Shown: one piece after another, positions 36,445 through 45,011 of the stretch
Layout: every line of letters begins with the position of its first letter
Numbering within the stretch: position 1 is the stretch's first letter
Origin: Calothrix sp. NIES-3974
Lineage (GTDB): Bacteria; Cyanobacteriota; Cyanobacteriia; Cyanobacteriales; Nostocaceae
Assembly (NCBI RefSeq): GCF_002368395.1
Contig: NZ_AP018254.1
Span: forward strand, 1,984,001 to 2,048,000
Length of the DNA stretch: 64,000 bases
Reading direction: 5' to 3'
Position numbers and translations under genes: made by a program
The notes under the pieces: generated by a model
Seen by the model: only the letters and a program-made list of their open reading frames with translations
Database searches by the model: none
What the model was told of the DNA's origin: nothing

Positions 36445-38580
36445 TTAAACCTTCATTGCCTTTTCTTCCATCTCCTGGTCAAGAACAGGGGATACATTAA
36501 CGCTAATATCTGCACCATTAATAATTACCCCTAGTAAACCTAACTCCGCTTCCATTAACTGGTCGATGGCTTCGGTGAGGAGGTTTTCTTGGGTATAGTG
36601 GGGACGAGCGGTTAAAATCATCCCGTCACAAAATTGCTGCACTAATAAAGCATCGTTGGATAAACCAATGGGCTTCGTATCAACTATCACCATATCATAG
36701 CGGATACGGGCATCGGCGAACAAACGCTTTAATTCGCTGGATTCGAGAATTGCCGCCGATTGTCCCACTGGACCAGCACTTGGTACAATGTATAAATTTT
36801 CCACATCAGGGACAATATGGATACATTCACTCAAACTGCCGTAGTAGCGTAGTGGTTCCATGTTGGCCTGTGGATTGGGTTTGACGTGGAGAGATTCAGC
36901 GAAAGAGGGCGATCGCAGGTCTGTTTCAATGATTAATGTCCTCTTACCAGCACGGGCACAGGCAATACCTAAATTATAGGCGGAAAGGGTTTTTCCTTCC
37001 CCACTACCGGTACTAGTAATTAAAATGACTTTCATCTCATTGCCACTAGTCCGGCGAATATTGCTGCGGAATTTTTCGTAAAATTCCAGATAGGGGGAGT
37101 TGGGTGATAAAATTGTGGGTAGGAGATGGGGAGGTAAATCGTCGCTGGGAATTACGGGTAATTCGCCCAGAATAACTGCATCTCTTTGTTTGAGGGTCGC
37201 GCGAATGTCTTCGTGGGTCTTGTAAGTGCCTTCAAGGGAACCAAGTAAAAAGATGACTCCTCCACCGACAATTATACCGAAAAATCCCCCCGCACCTAAA
37301 GTAACCGGGATGCTCTTCGGTGCTTGTTTCTCAACTGTTACAGCTGGTGGACGGGCAATATCTAAACTACCAACGGTTTCCGCTTCCGCTGTGCGTGCAT
37401 CAGCTAGTTTGGCTTGCATCTGGTCAAATACGGCTTTTCTGAGGAGAACTTGCTGTTCCAGACGGTTGCGTTCCAGTTGTTTATTGGGTACGAGGGAATA
37501 TTCCTGTCGCAGCTTTTCCTCTTGACGGATTTCGTTGGCTAATTGTTGTTGTAGGGTTTCCCGTTGAGTTTGTAATGCGACTAGTTGGTTTGCCAATTGT
37601 TGACGGGATGGGTCTAAATTACTGCGCATCCGAATCCCCGATACACTTGCTGGTAGGGGTGCGGTAGTTCCCCCACCACCAATCACTTCATTTGCACGCT
37701 GACGTAATAGGGTTTCGGCTGATTCCTTTTGGCGAAATAGTTGCACCATCGTCGGATGTTGGGGACGTAAATCCCGACGGAGTAACTCGATTTGTGACTC
37801 CGCTTGAAAAATTTGCGATCGCAAACTGGCAATGATGGGATCGGCACTTAAAGCTGCTGCAACGTAGGCTTCTGAGGCTGATAGTCCTAATTTTTCCTCT
37901 AAACTACGAATTTGCGCACTTAAACCAATGAGGGTTTGTTGTAGTTGGCGTTGTTGATTTTGGCTGGAAGTTACTGCCGCTAATAAACTACCATTTTCCG
38001 CCGCTAAAATTGCCGGACGTTCTACCTTATCATAACGCTCCAAGTTTTGCTCTGCCTGTTGCAGGTCTTTTTTCACCTCTGGTAAACGCTCGTTGATTTT
38101 ATCTATAATACTTCTCACCCGCGAAGTATTGCGATCGCTACTATATTTTTTGGCTAATTCCATCAACAATAATAGGGTCTCTTTCACCCGCTTCCCATTG
38201 GAGTCCTTATACTTGAGTTCTATAATCGTTGATTCTAGTTTGCCATCAGCACCCCGCTTGGGAAACCGAATCGCCAAATTATCAAATACCTTTTGTGGTT
38301 TCTGTCCTGTTTTCTGGGCTATAGCCATAATAATCGGTTCCGACTTTAAATCCTCCTGGCTGAGGGTTTGTCCACTTTGCTGCACCTCCCCCCCCAACTG
38401 GGAAAAAATTATCGGGGAACCCGTATAAGTTAATGCCGCATCGCCAATGTATTCCGGTGCTGGTTCCGGTTGTACCGCCACCACTACAGAACCAGCTACA
38501 ACCAACACAAAACTAGCCAAGCCAATCAATTTATACTTTTCAAACGCGATCGCATAACGTTTCACAATTGGTGGGGTCAT
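36445..38580 (-). CDS. Wzc/BY-kinase-like exopolysaccharide chain-length protein
   Basis: 711 aa from ATG 38580 (a GTG lies two codons upstream). It has an N-terminal membrane helix near residues 15-33, an extracytoplasmic coiled-coil segment (about 150-400), a second helix near 425-448, and a cytoplasmic P-loop domain. The latter has Walker A STGSGEGKTLSAYNLGIA, Walker A' TLIIETDLRSPS and Walker B YDMVIVDTKPI. This is the PCP-2a layout of Wzc. The C-terminus (LDQEMEEKAMKV) has no tyrosine cluster, so autophosphorylation control as in Wzc is unlikely or uses other residues. It follows a Wza-like gene by 148 bp. Role: polymer length and export control. Confidence 0.9.
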   Translation of the reverse strand: MTPPIVKRYAIAFEKYKLIGLASFVLVVAGSVVVAVQPEPAPEYIGDAALTYTGSPIIFSQLGGEVQQSGQTLSQEDLKSEPIIMAIAQKTGQKPQKVFDNLAIRFPKRGADGKLESTIIELKYKDSNGKRVKETLLLLMELAKKYSSDRNTSRVRSIIDKINERLPEVKKDLQQAEQNLERYDKVERPAILAAENGSLLAAVTSSQNQQRQLQQTLIGLSAQIRSLEEKLGLSASEAYVAAALSADPIIASLRSQIFQAESQIELLRRDLRPQHPTMVQLFRQKESAETLLRQRANEVIGGGGTTAPLPASVSGIRMRSNLDPSRQQLANQLVALQTQRETLQQQLANEIRQEEKLRQEYSLVPNKQLERNRLEQQVLLRKAVFDQMQAKLADARTAEAETVGSLDIARPPAVTVEKQAPKSIPVTLGAGGFFGIIVGGGVIFLLGSLEGTYKTHEDIRATLKQRDAVILGELPVIPSDDLPPHLLPTILSPNSPYLEFYEKFRSNIRRTSGNEMKVILITSTGSGEGKTLSAYNLGIACARAGKRTLIIETDLRSPSFAESLHVKPNPQANMEPLRYYGSLSECIHIVPDVENLYIVPSAGPVGQSAAILESSELKRLFADARIRYDMVIVDTKPIGLSNDALLVQQFCDGMILTARPHYTQENLLTEAIDQLMEAELGLLGVIINGADISVNVSPVLDQEMEEKAMKV

Positions 38581-38734
38581 GTTCACAATCCCTCAAAACC
38601 GTAACAGCAAAATAGAAACACAAATTAAAGTATTAAATAATACTTATTACTTTCATGGGCTACGTCATCAGCACCGAATAAAAAGTGTCCGATATTACGT
38701 TATAACCTGAAAAAATACAGAATGAGTGAACTCC

Positions 38735-40180
38735 CTAGCGATTCAGATTATTCCCATCCCCCAGGGTTTCAAAGAAGCGGAGGAAGGACTGAACATCAAA
38801 AAATGGACGGGTAATAGTTGATAATAAATTTGTCACCTTACCCAAGAGACTGCGACCGACCACAATCACGTCATTATCCTGAAGAGCCACATTTTGCGAT
38901 AAATCCCCAGCTAAAGCCCTTCTCGCATTGACACGGATAGTTACAGCCCTACCCCGTTCCGGATCAAAGCGAATCAAAGCGATATCACGAATGTTGGCAT
39001 TCTCCGGATTAATCCCCGCGATCGCATCAATGAAGGTACTACCGTTAGGTAAAGTTTGTGTCACTAATCCACCAGCAGCATAATTTAACACTCGTACCCG
39101 AATTTGTGCCACAGCCAAGGAAGAACGAGCAACTAAATTGCGATCGTAGCCATCATCCCCCCCTACTTCCCGACGCGGTACGACAATTGCATCCCCATCC
39201 TGTAACCGTAAACTGGGTACCATCCCCCCCTTCTGTAGGGAGGAGTACAAATCCACGTTTTGAGCAATAACAGTACCATCCACCAACTTGCGACGCACCT
39301 GGACAATCCGCAAATCCGCCATCATGGTTGTTCCCCCCGCAGTTAACAACACATCCGTGATTCGAGGAGTGGGAGAATTAATTGGGTAAATACCTGGACG
39401 CAGGACTTCCCCATTCACCGTTACCTGTACCGGACGGGGGGAAGAAAGGGTAACGGTGACTAAGGGGTCGGTAAAAATCTTACCCATCTCCAAACGAATT
39501 TTTTCTTGGGCTTCCTCCAAGGTCAAACCCTGGACGGAAATCATTCCTAACTGGGGAAGGGAAATATTTCCTTCTGGATTGACCACGGCGGGAATATTTA
39601 AGTTGGGTCGAGGACTGGCTAAAGCCACAATTACGGTCGGTTCCACCACATAGCGATTGAAGGCCGCTCGCAACCTTTGTTGGGCTTCCTCTAGGGTCAA
39701 ATTCTGCAAGGGTACACTACCAATTAGGGGTGCAATCACGTTTCCTTCCGGATTGATTACCCCTTGAAACCCTAAATCGGGAAATCGCTGCACAATCACG
39801 GAAATCCCATCACCCCGACCCAAACGATATTTACCAAAGGGAGGCTGGATTTGGATATTGATGTTATCTCCAGGACCAAGGAAATAACGGGTAAATTGGG
39901 GTGACACCTGCAATGGATCAAAGGGAACAACGTCTGCATTCCCCGGTGGTGGTACTGGCTGTAAGGGTGACTGGTTTTGATTAAGGGTATTTACGGGTAT
40001 ATTTACTGGAGTTTGAAAATCAAGGGTGGTATTATTGGGAGTTGAAGGCTGTTGGGCAAAAATTGGCTTTAACCCAGGATTTACAAAACATCCTACCTGT
40101 ATTAGTGCCAGGAATAATCCCCTGGTGACTTTTCTGTTTATACTTATATTTTGATATTTATGGCGATACATTAGTGACAA
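38735..40180 (-). CDS. Polysaccharide export outer-membrane protein (Wza-like)
   Basis: 481 aa. A signal peptide lies after a basic start (residues about 18-42, RGLFLALIQVGCFVNPGLKP), followed by a Pro/Gln-rich linker. The poly_export domain begins YFLGPGDNINIQIQPPFG and includes two similar units (GVINPEGNVIAPLIGSVPLQ and AVVNPEGNISLPQLGMISVQ). SLBB-type domains follow: VTVNGEVLRPGIYPI and QDNDVIVVGRSLL. The protein should form the outer-membrane pore for exopolysaccharide. A Cys in the signal region (VGCFVNPG) could serve as a lipobox but does not fit well. Paired with the Wzc-like gene downstream. Confidence 0.92.
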   Translation of the reverse strand: MSLMYRHKYQNISINRKVTRGLFLALIQVGCFVNPGLKPIFAQQPSTPNNTTLDFQTPVNIPVNTLNQNQSPLQPVPPPGNADVVPFDPLQVSPQFTRYFLGPGDNINIQIQPPFGKYRLGRGDGISVIVQRFPDLGFQGVINPEGNVIAPLIGSVPLQNLTLEEAQQRLRAAFNRYVVEPTVIVALASPRPNLNIPAVVNPEGNISLPQLGMISVQGLTLEEAQEKIRLEMGKIFTDPLVTVTLSSPRPVQVTVNGEVLRPGIYPINSPTPRITDVLLTAGGTTMMADLRIVQVRRKLVDGTVIAQNVDLYSSLQKGGMVPSLRLQDGDAIVVPRREVGGDDGYDRNLVARSSLAVAQIRVRVLNYAAGGLVTQTLPNGSTFIDAIAGINPENANIRDIALIRFDPERGRAVTIRVNARRALAGDLSQNVALQDNDVIVVGRSLLGKVTNLLSTITRPFFDVQSFLRFFETLGDGNNLNR

Positions 40181-40570
40181 TTAGGTTAAAAAAATACAAT
40201 AGTCTACAGACACGCTATTGTAATCTGTGAAACCAGAACTGTCCCTAAATATTCAAAAAGTACAAAGATAAAAGTCAAAGCTAAATAAAGAAATTAAAAA
40301 AATTAGTTTGTATGTCACTAATTTACCAAGCTCTGTGGAGGGTGAGTTTGATAACAACATAAAACCCGCAGGCAGTTTACTATATCATATTGGGGATTTG
40401 TCAAGATGTCAATAATAAGTCCTGAAAATACTATGATTACGTCAAATTATTGACAATAGAGTCAAGATTATTGAGAGTAGAGACCATTTTTTTGTCAATA
40501 AGCCCCTGAAGGGAGGCATTTTACAATTTTTGCATTTTCATGTATTTAAATAACTAATCAATCAAAATAA

Positions 40571-40693
40571 GTTTTGAGGGGTTTGTAATTGTGGGTTTAA
40601 CCTCAAAAAAGCTTTATGATAAAGGCGCTATACCCGCAGGGTCGTCGGAGACTAGAGCTACTACGTGCCTTTTTTTACTCATCAAAATTAATG
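40571..40693 (-). repeat. 120-bp dispersed repeat, inverted copy
   Basis: Reads on the plus strand GTTTTGAGGGGTTTGTAATT, CTCAAAAAAGCTTTATGATA, CTATACCCGCAGGGTCG and ACTCATCAAAATTAATGACA, the reverse complement of 30400-30530. It creates the spurious frames at 40591-40804. Region 40181-40570 is AT-rich with no gene. Confidence 0.75.
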
Positions 40694-40962
40694 ACAATGA
40701 CATGGAGCATTGCAAACAAGTTAAGTTCAGTGGTCTTTTGTCAATCAGTAATCATGCTCAAAATCTGGATGAATATACATGATGTTGAAGGATGCGATCG
40801 CTAAATTTTCAATGCATGATTTATTCTGGCGCTGGGAACTCAGTGCAAAGGTGAATTTAATACTTTTCCTTCACCTCACTTTTAAGGATAATTACGAGTT
40901 GACAAAACGACATAAGTTTTGAGGGGTTCGTAATTGTGGGTTTAACCTCAAAAAAGCTTTCA

Positions 40963-41032
40963 TAGACATCTCCAGAAATTCTATATTGCCCTTACTAAAC
41001 AAGGATTTGAGTTTCTTTGTTGGAGATGTCTA
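40963..41032. mobile_element. 70-bp MITE inserted in a 120-bp repeat
   Basis: TAGACATCTCCA (40963-40974) and TGGAGATGTCTA (41021-41032) are perfect 12-bp inverted ends. The surrounding 40916-41090 is another inverted copy of the 120-bp repeat, cut between AAAAAAGCTTTCA and TGTAAGGTCCTATACCC. Comparison with the uninterrupted copy at 40571-40693 defines the insertion. A TA duplication (TA as part of each end) is possible. Confidence 0.8.
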
Positions 41033-41187
41033 ATGTAAGGTCCTATACCCGCAGGGTTGCCGTAGACTAGCGCAATTACGTGCCTTTCAACTGCAAATAA
41101 TGTACCAGTTGCGTCAGTCCTGATGGAATTACGCCTACCAACTTAATTATCAACAATTTCCCCTTCATCCCTACACCTAGTTGTTTG

Positions 41188-41421
41188 CTACTTTTTCTTT
41201 GTTGGTTGACGGATACGGGGAACCCAGCTGGGGATGTCGTCCATGTTTTCTAATCCAGCAGGTTTTTTAGAATTATACCAAGCGATCGCGCCTAAAAAGG
41301 TGGCCAGTAGTAAGCCCCCTAGGGATATTCCTAATAGCACTATCTGTAGGGTTTTAGCGTATTCCGCATCTACAACTGCCAAGAGATGATTGCAAGTTGC
41401 AAGTTGATTCAGTAAGGTCAT
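41188..41421 (-). CDS. Small single-pass membrane protein, unknown
   Basis: 77 aa starting MTLLNQLATCNHLLAVVDAE. One membrane helix at about residues 27-49 (IVLLGISLGGLLLATFLGAI) is followed by a charged tail with MDDIPSWVPRIRQPTKKK. Size and layout resemble accessory photosystem or translocon subunits of cyanobacteria, but I cannot assign it. No operon partner; upstream and downstream regions are repeats. Confidence 0.65.
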   Translation of the reverse strand: MTLLNQLATCNHLLAVVDAEYAKTLQIVLLGISLGGLLLATFLGAIAWYNSKKPAGLENMDDIPSWVPRIRQPTKKK

Positions 41422-41904
41422 GGATTTAAATCTGTAATAATTACCTATTGAATTTTTAGTATAGGTGAAAAAATGCGTCGATATGATGGAAAAGTTAACT
41501 GTTAACTCACATCTTACACCAAGAAAAGCTGATGGGAATAAGATACTCAGTACAAAGCTAAAAGTATTATTTTAGCGTTAAAAACAAACAAAAGTACTGT
41601 AGCTATATCGCGTATATTTTGAAATTCAACGTATGTATACGTAAAGGTGCAAGATATCGGCTCTAATTGGTTCCAGGAAAAGTTCTGAGGGTTGGATTTC
41701 TGTCATGGTGACAGGTGTACCCATCAACCAACTAGTACCACGCGGCGTAAATACGCCTACCTTTTCCCTCGTACCCATGCTCCGCGTAGATGCGGAATCT
41801 ACGAAGCTCCTACCTCGTGAATGAAGGCAGTAGCCCTCGCTGACTGAGTGACCACGCAGAGCATAGTCACTAGATAAGAGTTGTGACTAAGTTAAATACT
41901 AGGT
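41422..41904. other. Gap with hairpins, no gene
   Basis: Contains hairpin-forming stretches such as GCTCCGCGTAGATGCGGAAT near 41779 and GTGACCACGCAGAGCATAGT near 41849; the latter recurs at 51341-51382 with AAAGCATGGTCAC. The GGTTTATTTCCGCCAACC segment at 41902 recurs at 51508. No reading frame is convincing. Confidence 0.5.
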
Positions 41905-41979
41905 TTATTTCCGCCAACCTGTACTAGCGAAGTCGGCCGAGTAGTTTTCAGCAAGAAATCGGCAAGTATCGTCATACAT
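41905..41979 (-). pseudogene. Truncated 5' end of an Rpn-type gene
   Basis: Starts at ATG 41979 with MYDDTCRFLAENYSADFAS, clearly the N-terminus of a Rpn/PD-(D/E)XK protein like the one at 35025-35849 (MSFDNVCKIIAEKYPADFVR), then switches to TGWRK and stops. The rest of the gene is lost. Confidence 0.65.
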
Positions 41980-42103
41980 GAATATCAATGTACCATTGCC
42001 GGGATACTTTTTGGTATTATTCCCTCTCCCTGTTCCCGAAAGCTCCCCCGTCTGCCAAAAATCAACTTTCAAGTAAAACCCTATCACCCGACTTCCCTGT
42101 TGA

Positions 42104-44023
42104 TTATGGTGCATTCTGTACTTTGTATTCTTGATTCTGATTCCTGATTAAACTATCAATTGTTTGTAATAGTTGTTTGGCGGTGTAGGGTTTAGATAAA
42201 AAGGCTTGCACACCAATTTCTTGGGTATTGGTAGATTTTTGATGGGGAACTAGACCACTGACGGCGATAATTTTCACCTGGGGGTTGATTTTCTTCAGGG
42301 TACGAATTGTGGTTAAACCGTCCATTTGGGGCATAATCATGTCGGTGAGGACAATGGCTATTTCATCTCGATGTTGGGCGTATAATTCGATGGCTTGAAT
42401 ACCATCTCTAGCGGTGATGGCTCGATAATTGTGGGTTTCTAGGGAGGTTTTGGTGACATCCCGAATTGCTTCCTCGTCATCCACAATCAGGATTAATTCC
42501 CCTGCTCCTGTATAGGTTTCTGGTTCAGTTTCGGTTTTGATTTCCGCATGGATATCGGCTGGGAAATAAACTCGAAATTGACTACCTTGACCAATTTCAC
42601 TGGTGACATCTATAAATCCGTTGTGACTTTGGACGATTCCTTGTACTGTTGATAATCCTAATCCTGTACCTTTACCAATTTCTTTGGTTGTGAAAAAAGG
42701 TTCAAAAATCCGGTCAATAAATTCCGGAGGAATCCCACTTCCTGTATCACTTACTGTTAAACAAACATAATTACCAACGCTGGCATTTAGATGCATCTGG
42801 GTATAATTTGCATCTAAATAACAGTTTTCCAAACTAATCCGTAATTCACCACCATTTACCATTGCATCGCGAGCATTGACGCATAGATTCATAATCACTT
42901 GGTGGAGTTGGGTAGCATTACCATTAATTACCCATAAATCTGGGGGAACTTCTATCTTTAGTTCAATTGACTTGGGAAAAGTTTCCTTAATAACTTGCTC
43001 AATTTCCTGGACAACATGTTTTAGTTGCAAAACTGTGCGATCGCCTTCGATACCACGGGTAAAAGATAATACTTGTTTGACCAAATTTGCCCCCCGTTTG
43101 GCATTATTAATAATAATTGGTAGCAGCCGTTGCGATCGCTCGTCATTGAGTTGGGATTGGAGTAACTGGGCTGTCATCAAAATTGGTGCGAGGACGTTAT
43201 TCAGGTCATGGGCAATACCACTGGCTAGGGTTCCGATACTCTCTAAACGTTGGGTGCGCAGAATCTGGGATTCTAACAGTTTTTTCTGGGTAATATCCGT
43301 ATTTACAATTAAAATTGATGGACTAGTTTGTTCAAATTCATCTACCAGTGTCCACCGAGATTCGACAATAATTTTTTGTTGATGACGGTTAATTTGTTCT
43401 AATTCACCTTGCCAAACCCCTGTTTCCATCAAGGTATCATGGGCAACTTTCAGTATATCTGGATTTCGTTCCTGCCATAGTTGGGAAGTTGTTTGTCCAA
43501 TGGCCTTTGCGGCATCAACACCGTAGAGTTTTTCCGCTTCGGGGTTCCAAAACAGAATCTTCCCCTCTAAACTACAGACAAACATCGCATCGGTAGCCAC
43601 ATTCAACAACGCAGCTTGAGCGCGGATTTTTTGCTCGGCTTTTTTGCGTTCAATAGCATAGCGAATGGCTCGTTCCAAGATTGCGGAATTAAGTTGGCTT
43701 TTTTCCAGATAATCCACCGCACCAGCTTTCATCGCTTCTATATCAATTTCCCGATCACCCTGTCCGGTTAATAAAATCATCGGTGCATCACAACCATTTG
43801 CGATCGCAGTGCGCAATAATTCTAATCCGGTAACTTCCCCTAAGCGATAATCAATCAAATAGACATCACTGTGACATTGGGTGAGCGCATCCATCCCTGC
43901 ATGATAATCACTAATCCATTCCAGTACACACTGACTACCTTGGAATTCACGCACCCAATCGCGAGTTAGAATATAATCATCCTCATCATCATCAATTAGG
44001 ATTATACGGATGGGTGTGTCCAT
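42104..44023 (-). CDS. Hybrid histidine kinase: REC-PAS-HisKA-HATPase-REC
   Basis: 639 aa cytoplasmic phosphorelay protein. REC1 (1-125) has [10 protein letters not shown] and [13 protein letters not shown] with the phospho-acceptor Asp; a PAS domain (about 140-250) follows. The H-box is [20 protein letters not shown], a nitrogen-regulator-like HisKA. The ATPase has [54 protein letters not shown]2 (about 510-630) has [11 protein letters not shown] and [12 protein letters not shown]. The receiver at both ends suggests it takes phosphate from or gives it to a partner, most likely the single-domain regulator whose gene ends 18 bp upstream. No membrane helix and no known ligand. Confidence 0.93.
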   Translation of the reverse strand: MDTPIRIILIDDDEDDYILTRDWVREFQGSQCVLEWISDYHAGMDALTQCHSDVYLIDYRLGEVTGLELLRTAIANGCDAPMILLTGQGDREIDIEAMKAGAVDYLEKSQLNSAILERAIRYAIERKKAEQKIRAQAALLNVATDAMFVCSLEGKILFWNPEAEKLYGVDAAKAIGQTTSQLWQERNPDILKVAHDTLMETGVWQGELEQINRHQQKIIVESRWTLVDEFEQTSPSILIVNTDITQKKLLESQILRTQRLESIGTLASGIAHDLNNVLAPILMTAQLLQSQLNDERSQRLLPIIINNAKRGANLVKQVLSFTRGIEGDRTVLQLKHVVQEIEQVIKETFPKSIELKIEVPPDLWVINGNATQLHQVIMNLCVNARDAMVNGGELRISLENCYLDANYTQMHLNASVGNYVCLTVSDTGSGIPPEFIDRIFEPFFTTKEIGKGTGLGLSTVQGIVQSHNGFIDVTSEIGQGSQFRVYFPADIHAEIKTETEPETYTGAGELILIVDDEEAIRDVTKTSLETHNYRAITARDGIQAIELYAQHRDEIAIVLTDMIMPQMDGLTTIRTLKKINPQVKIIAVSGLVPHQKSTNTQEIGVQAFLSKPYTAKQLLQTIDSLIRNQNQEYKVQNAP

Positions 44024-44041
44024 ACGGTTTCTCCTTAAATC

Positions 44042-44497
44042 TTATAAACCTTCAAAGGGTAGTTCCACGGTTTCAAACCAGTATTTATTAATCATGCGCA
44101 TCACTTCCACCAAATCCTGAAAACTAAAGGGTTTAATGATAAAAGAGTTAGCACCTAATTCATAGCAGCGATGGACATCTTCCTCCGCATTAGATGTAGT
44201 CAAAATCACTACGGGAATTCGCCGTAGCTGCTCATTACCCTTGATTTCTTGCAAGGCTTCCCGACCATCTTTTTTCGGCATATTTAAATCTAATAATATG
44301 AGATTTGGACGTGGTGCAAGATTCGCGATCGCGTAGTTACCACGATGGTGTAAATAATCCATCAATTCTTCCCCATCACTAACTACGCGTAAATCGATCA
44401 CTCCATCGCTTTCGGCTAAGGCTTCCCGCGCTAACATACAGTCGTCATCGTCATCGTCCGCTAATAATATGCGAACGGTTGTTTGCCGACCCTTCAC
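44042..44497 (-). CDS. Rcp1-like single-domain response regulator
   Basis: 151 aa receiver-only protein. Acidic patch VRILLADDDDDDCMLAREAL, phospho-Asp in NLILLDLNMPKKDGREALQE, Thr in VVILTTSNAEEDV and Lys in FIIKPFSFQDLVEVMRMINK. The C-terminal YWFETVELP with the aromatic YW matches Rcp1/RcpA regulators that partner bacteriophytochromes. GTG start 44497 is set by GGAGG five bases upstream. It is cotranscribed with the hybrid kinase downstream (18-bp gap). The large kinase at 45012-47432 with a bilin-type GAF domain is the likely partner. Confidence 0.92.
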   Translation of the reverse strand: MKGRQTTVRILLADDDDDDCMLAREALAESDGVIDLRVVSDGEELMDYLHHRGNYAIANLAPRPNLILLDLNMPKKDGREALQEIKGNEQLRRIPVVILTTSNAEEDVHRCYELGANSFIIKPFSFQDLVEVMRMINKYWFETVELPFEGL

Positions 44498-45011
44498 CTA
44501 AACCTCCAGGGAAGCGTGGAAACCGCTTCTATTGATATTGAGGGAGCAAGAATTAGGCAGATGAATCTGCCGTTTCCATAAATGATCAGGCATAGGAATA
44601 ACCATCCTTGTTGTGAGTTAAATTGCAAATCTTGTAACTGTCAAAAGTCAAAAATTGTAATTAGGACAAGGCTGTAGGCTGCTTTACCGTCGGGATAGGG
44701 CTTAAACCCTATCAAGTTTGAGAACTGTTTCTTAGTGGCGATTATGGGATTGCTACTTGACAAGAACCCGCTTCGCGTCTACCTGATGTCGCAATGACGC
44801 AAACTCCAGTTTTGATGATGGACGAAGTTGAATATCAAACTAATTCATAACTATTAACAATCTAGGGCAAAGCTGCACCTCACGTAATTTTTCACTCAAA
44901 AGGGTTCAACTCCCCATCTGAAAACATAATTACGAATTATAAATTACGAATTATAAATTTTTAAAACACATAACAAGCCCATAGCATACATCATATGTCC
45001 AATTTTTGCCT
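44498..45011. other. Gap between regulator and kinase genes
   Basis: No gene. It contains ATTACGAATTATAAATTACG heptamer-type sequence at 44935-44957, the inverted pair TAGGGCTTAAACCCTA at 44697-44712 and a fragment of the 19423-type repeat near 44746. The gap is long enough for a separate promoter for the regulator and hybrid kinase. Confidence 0.5.
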
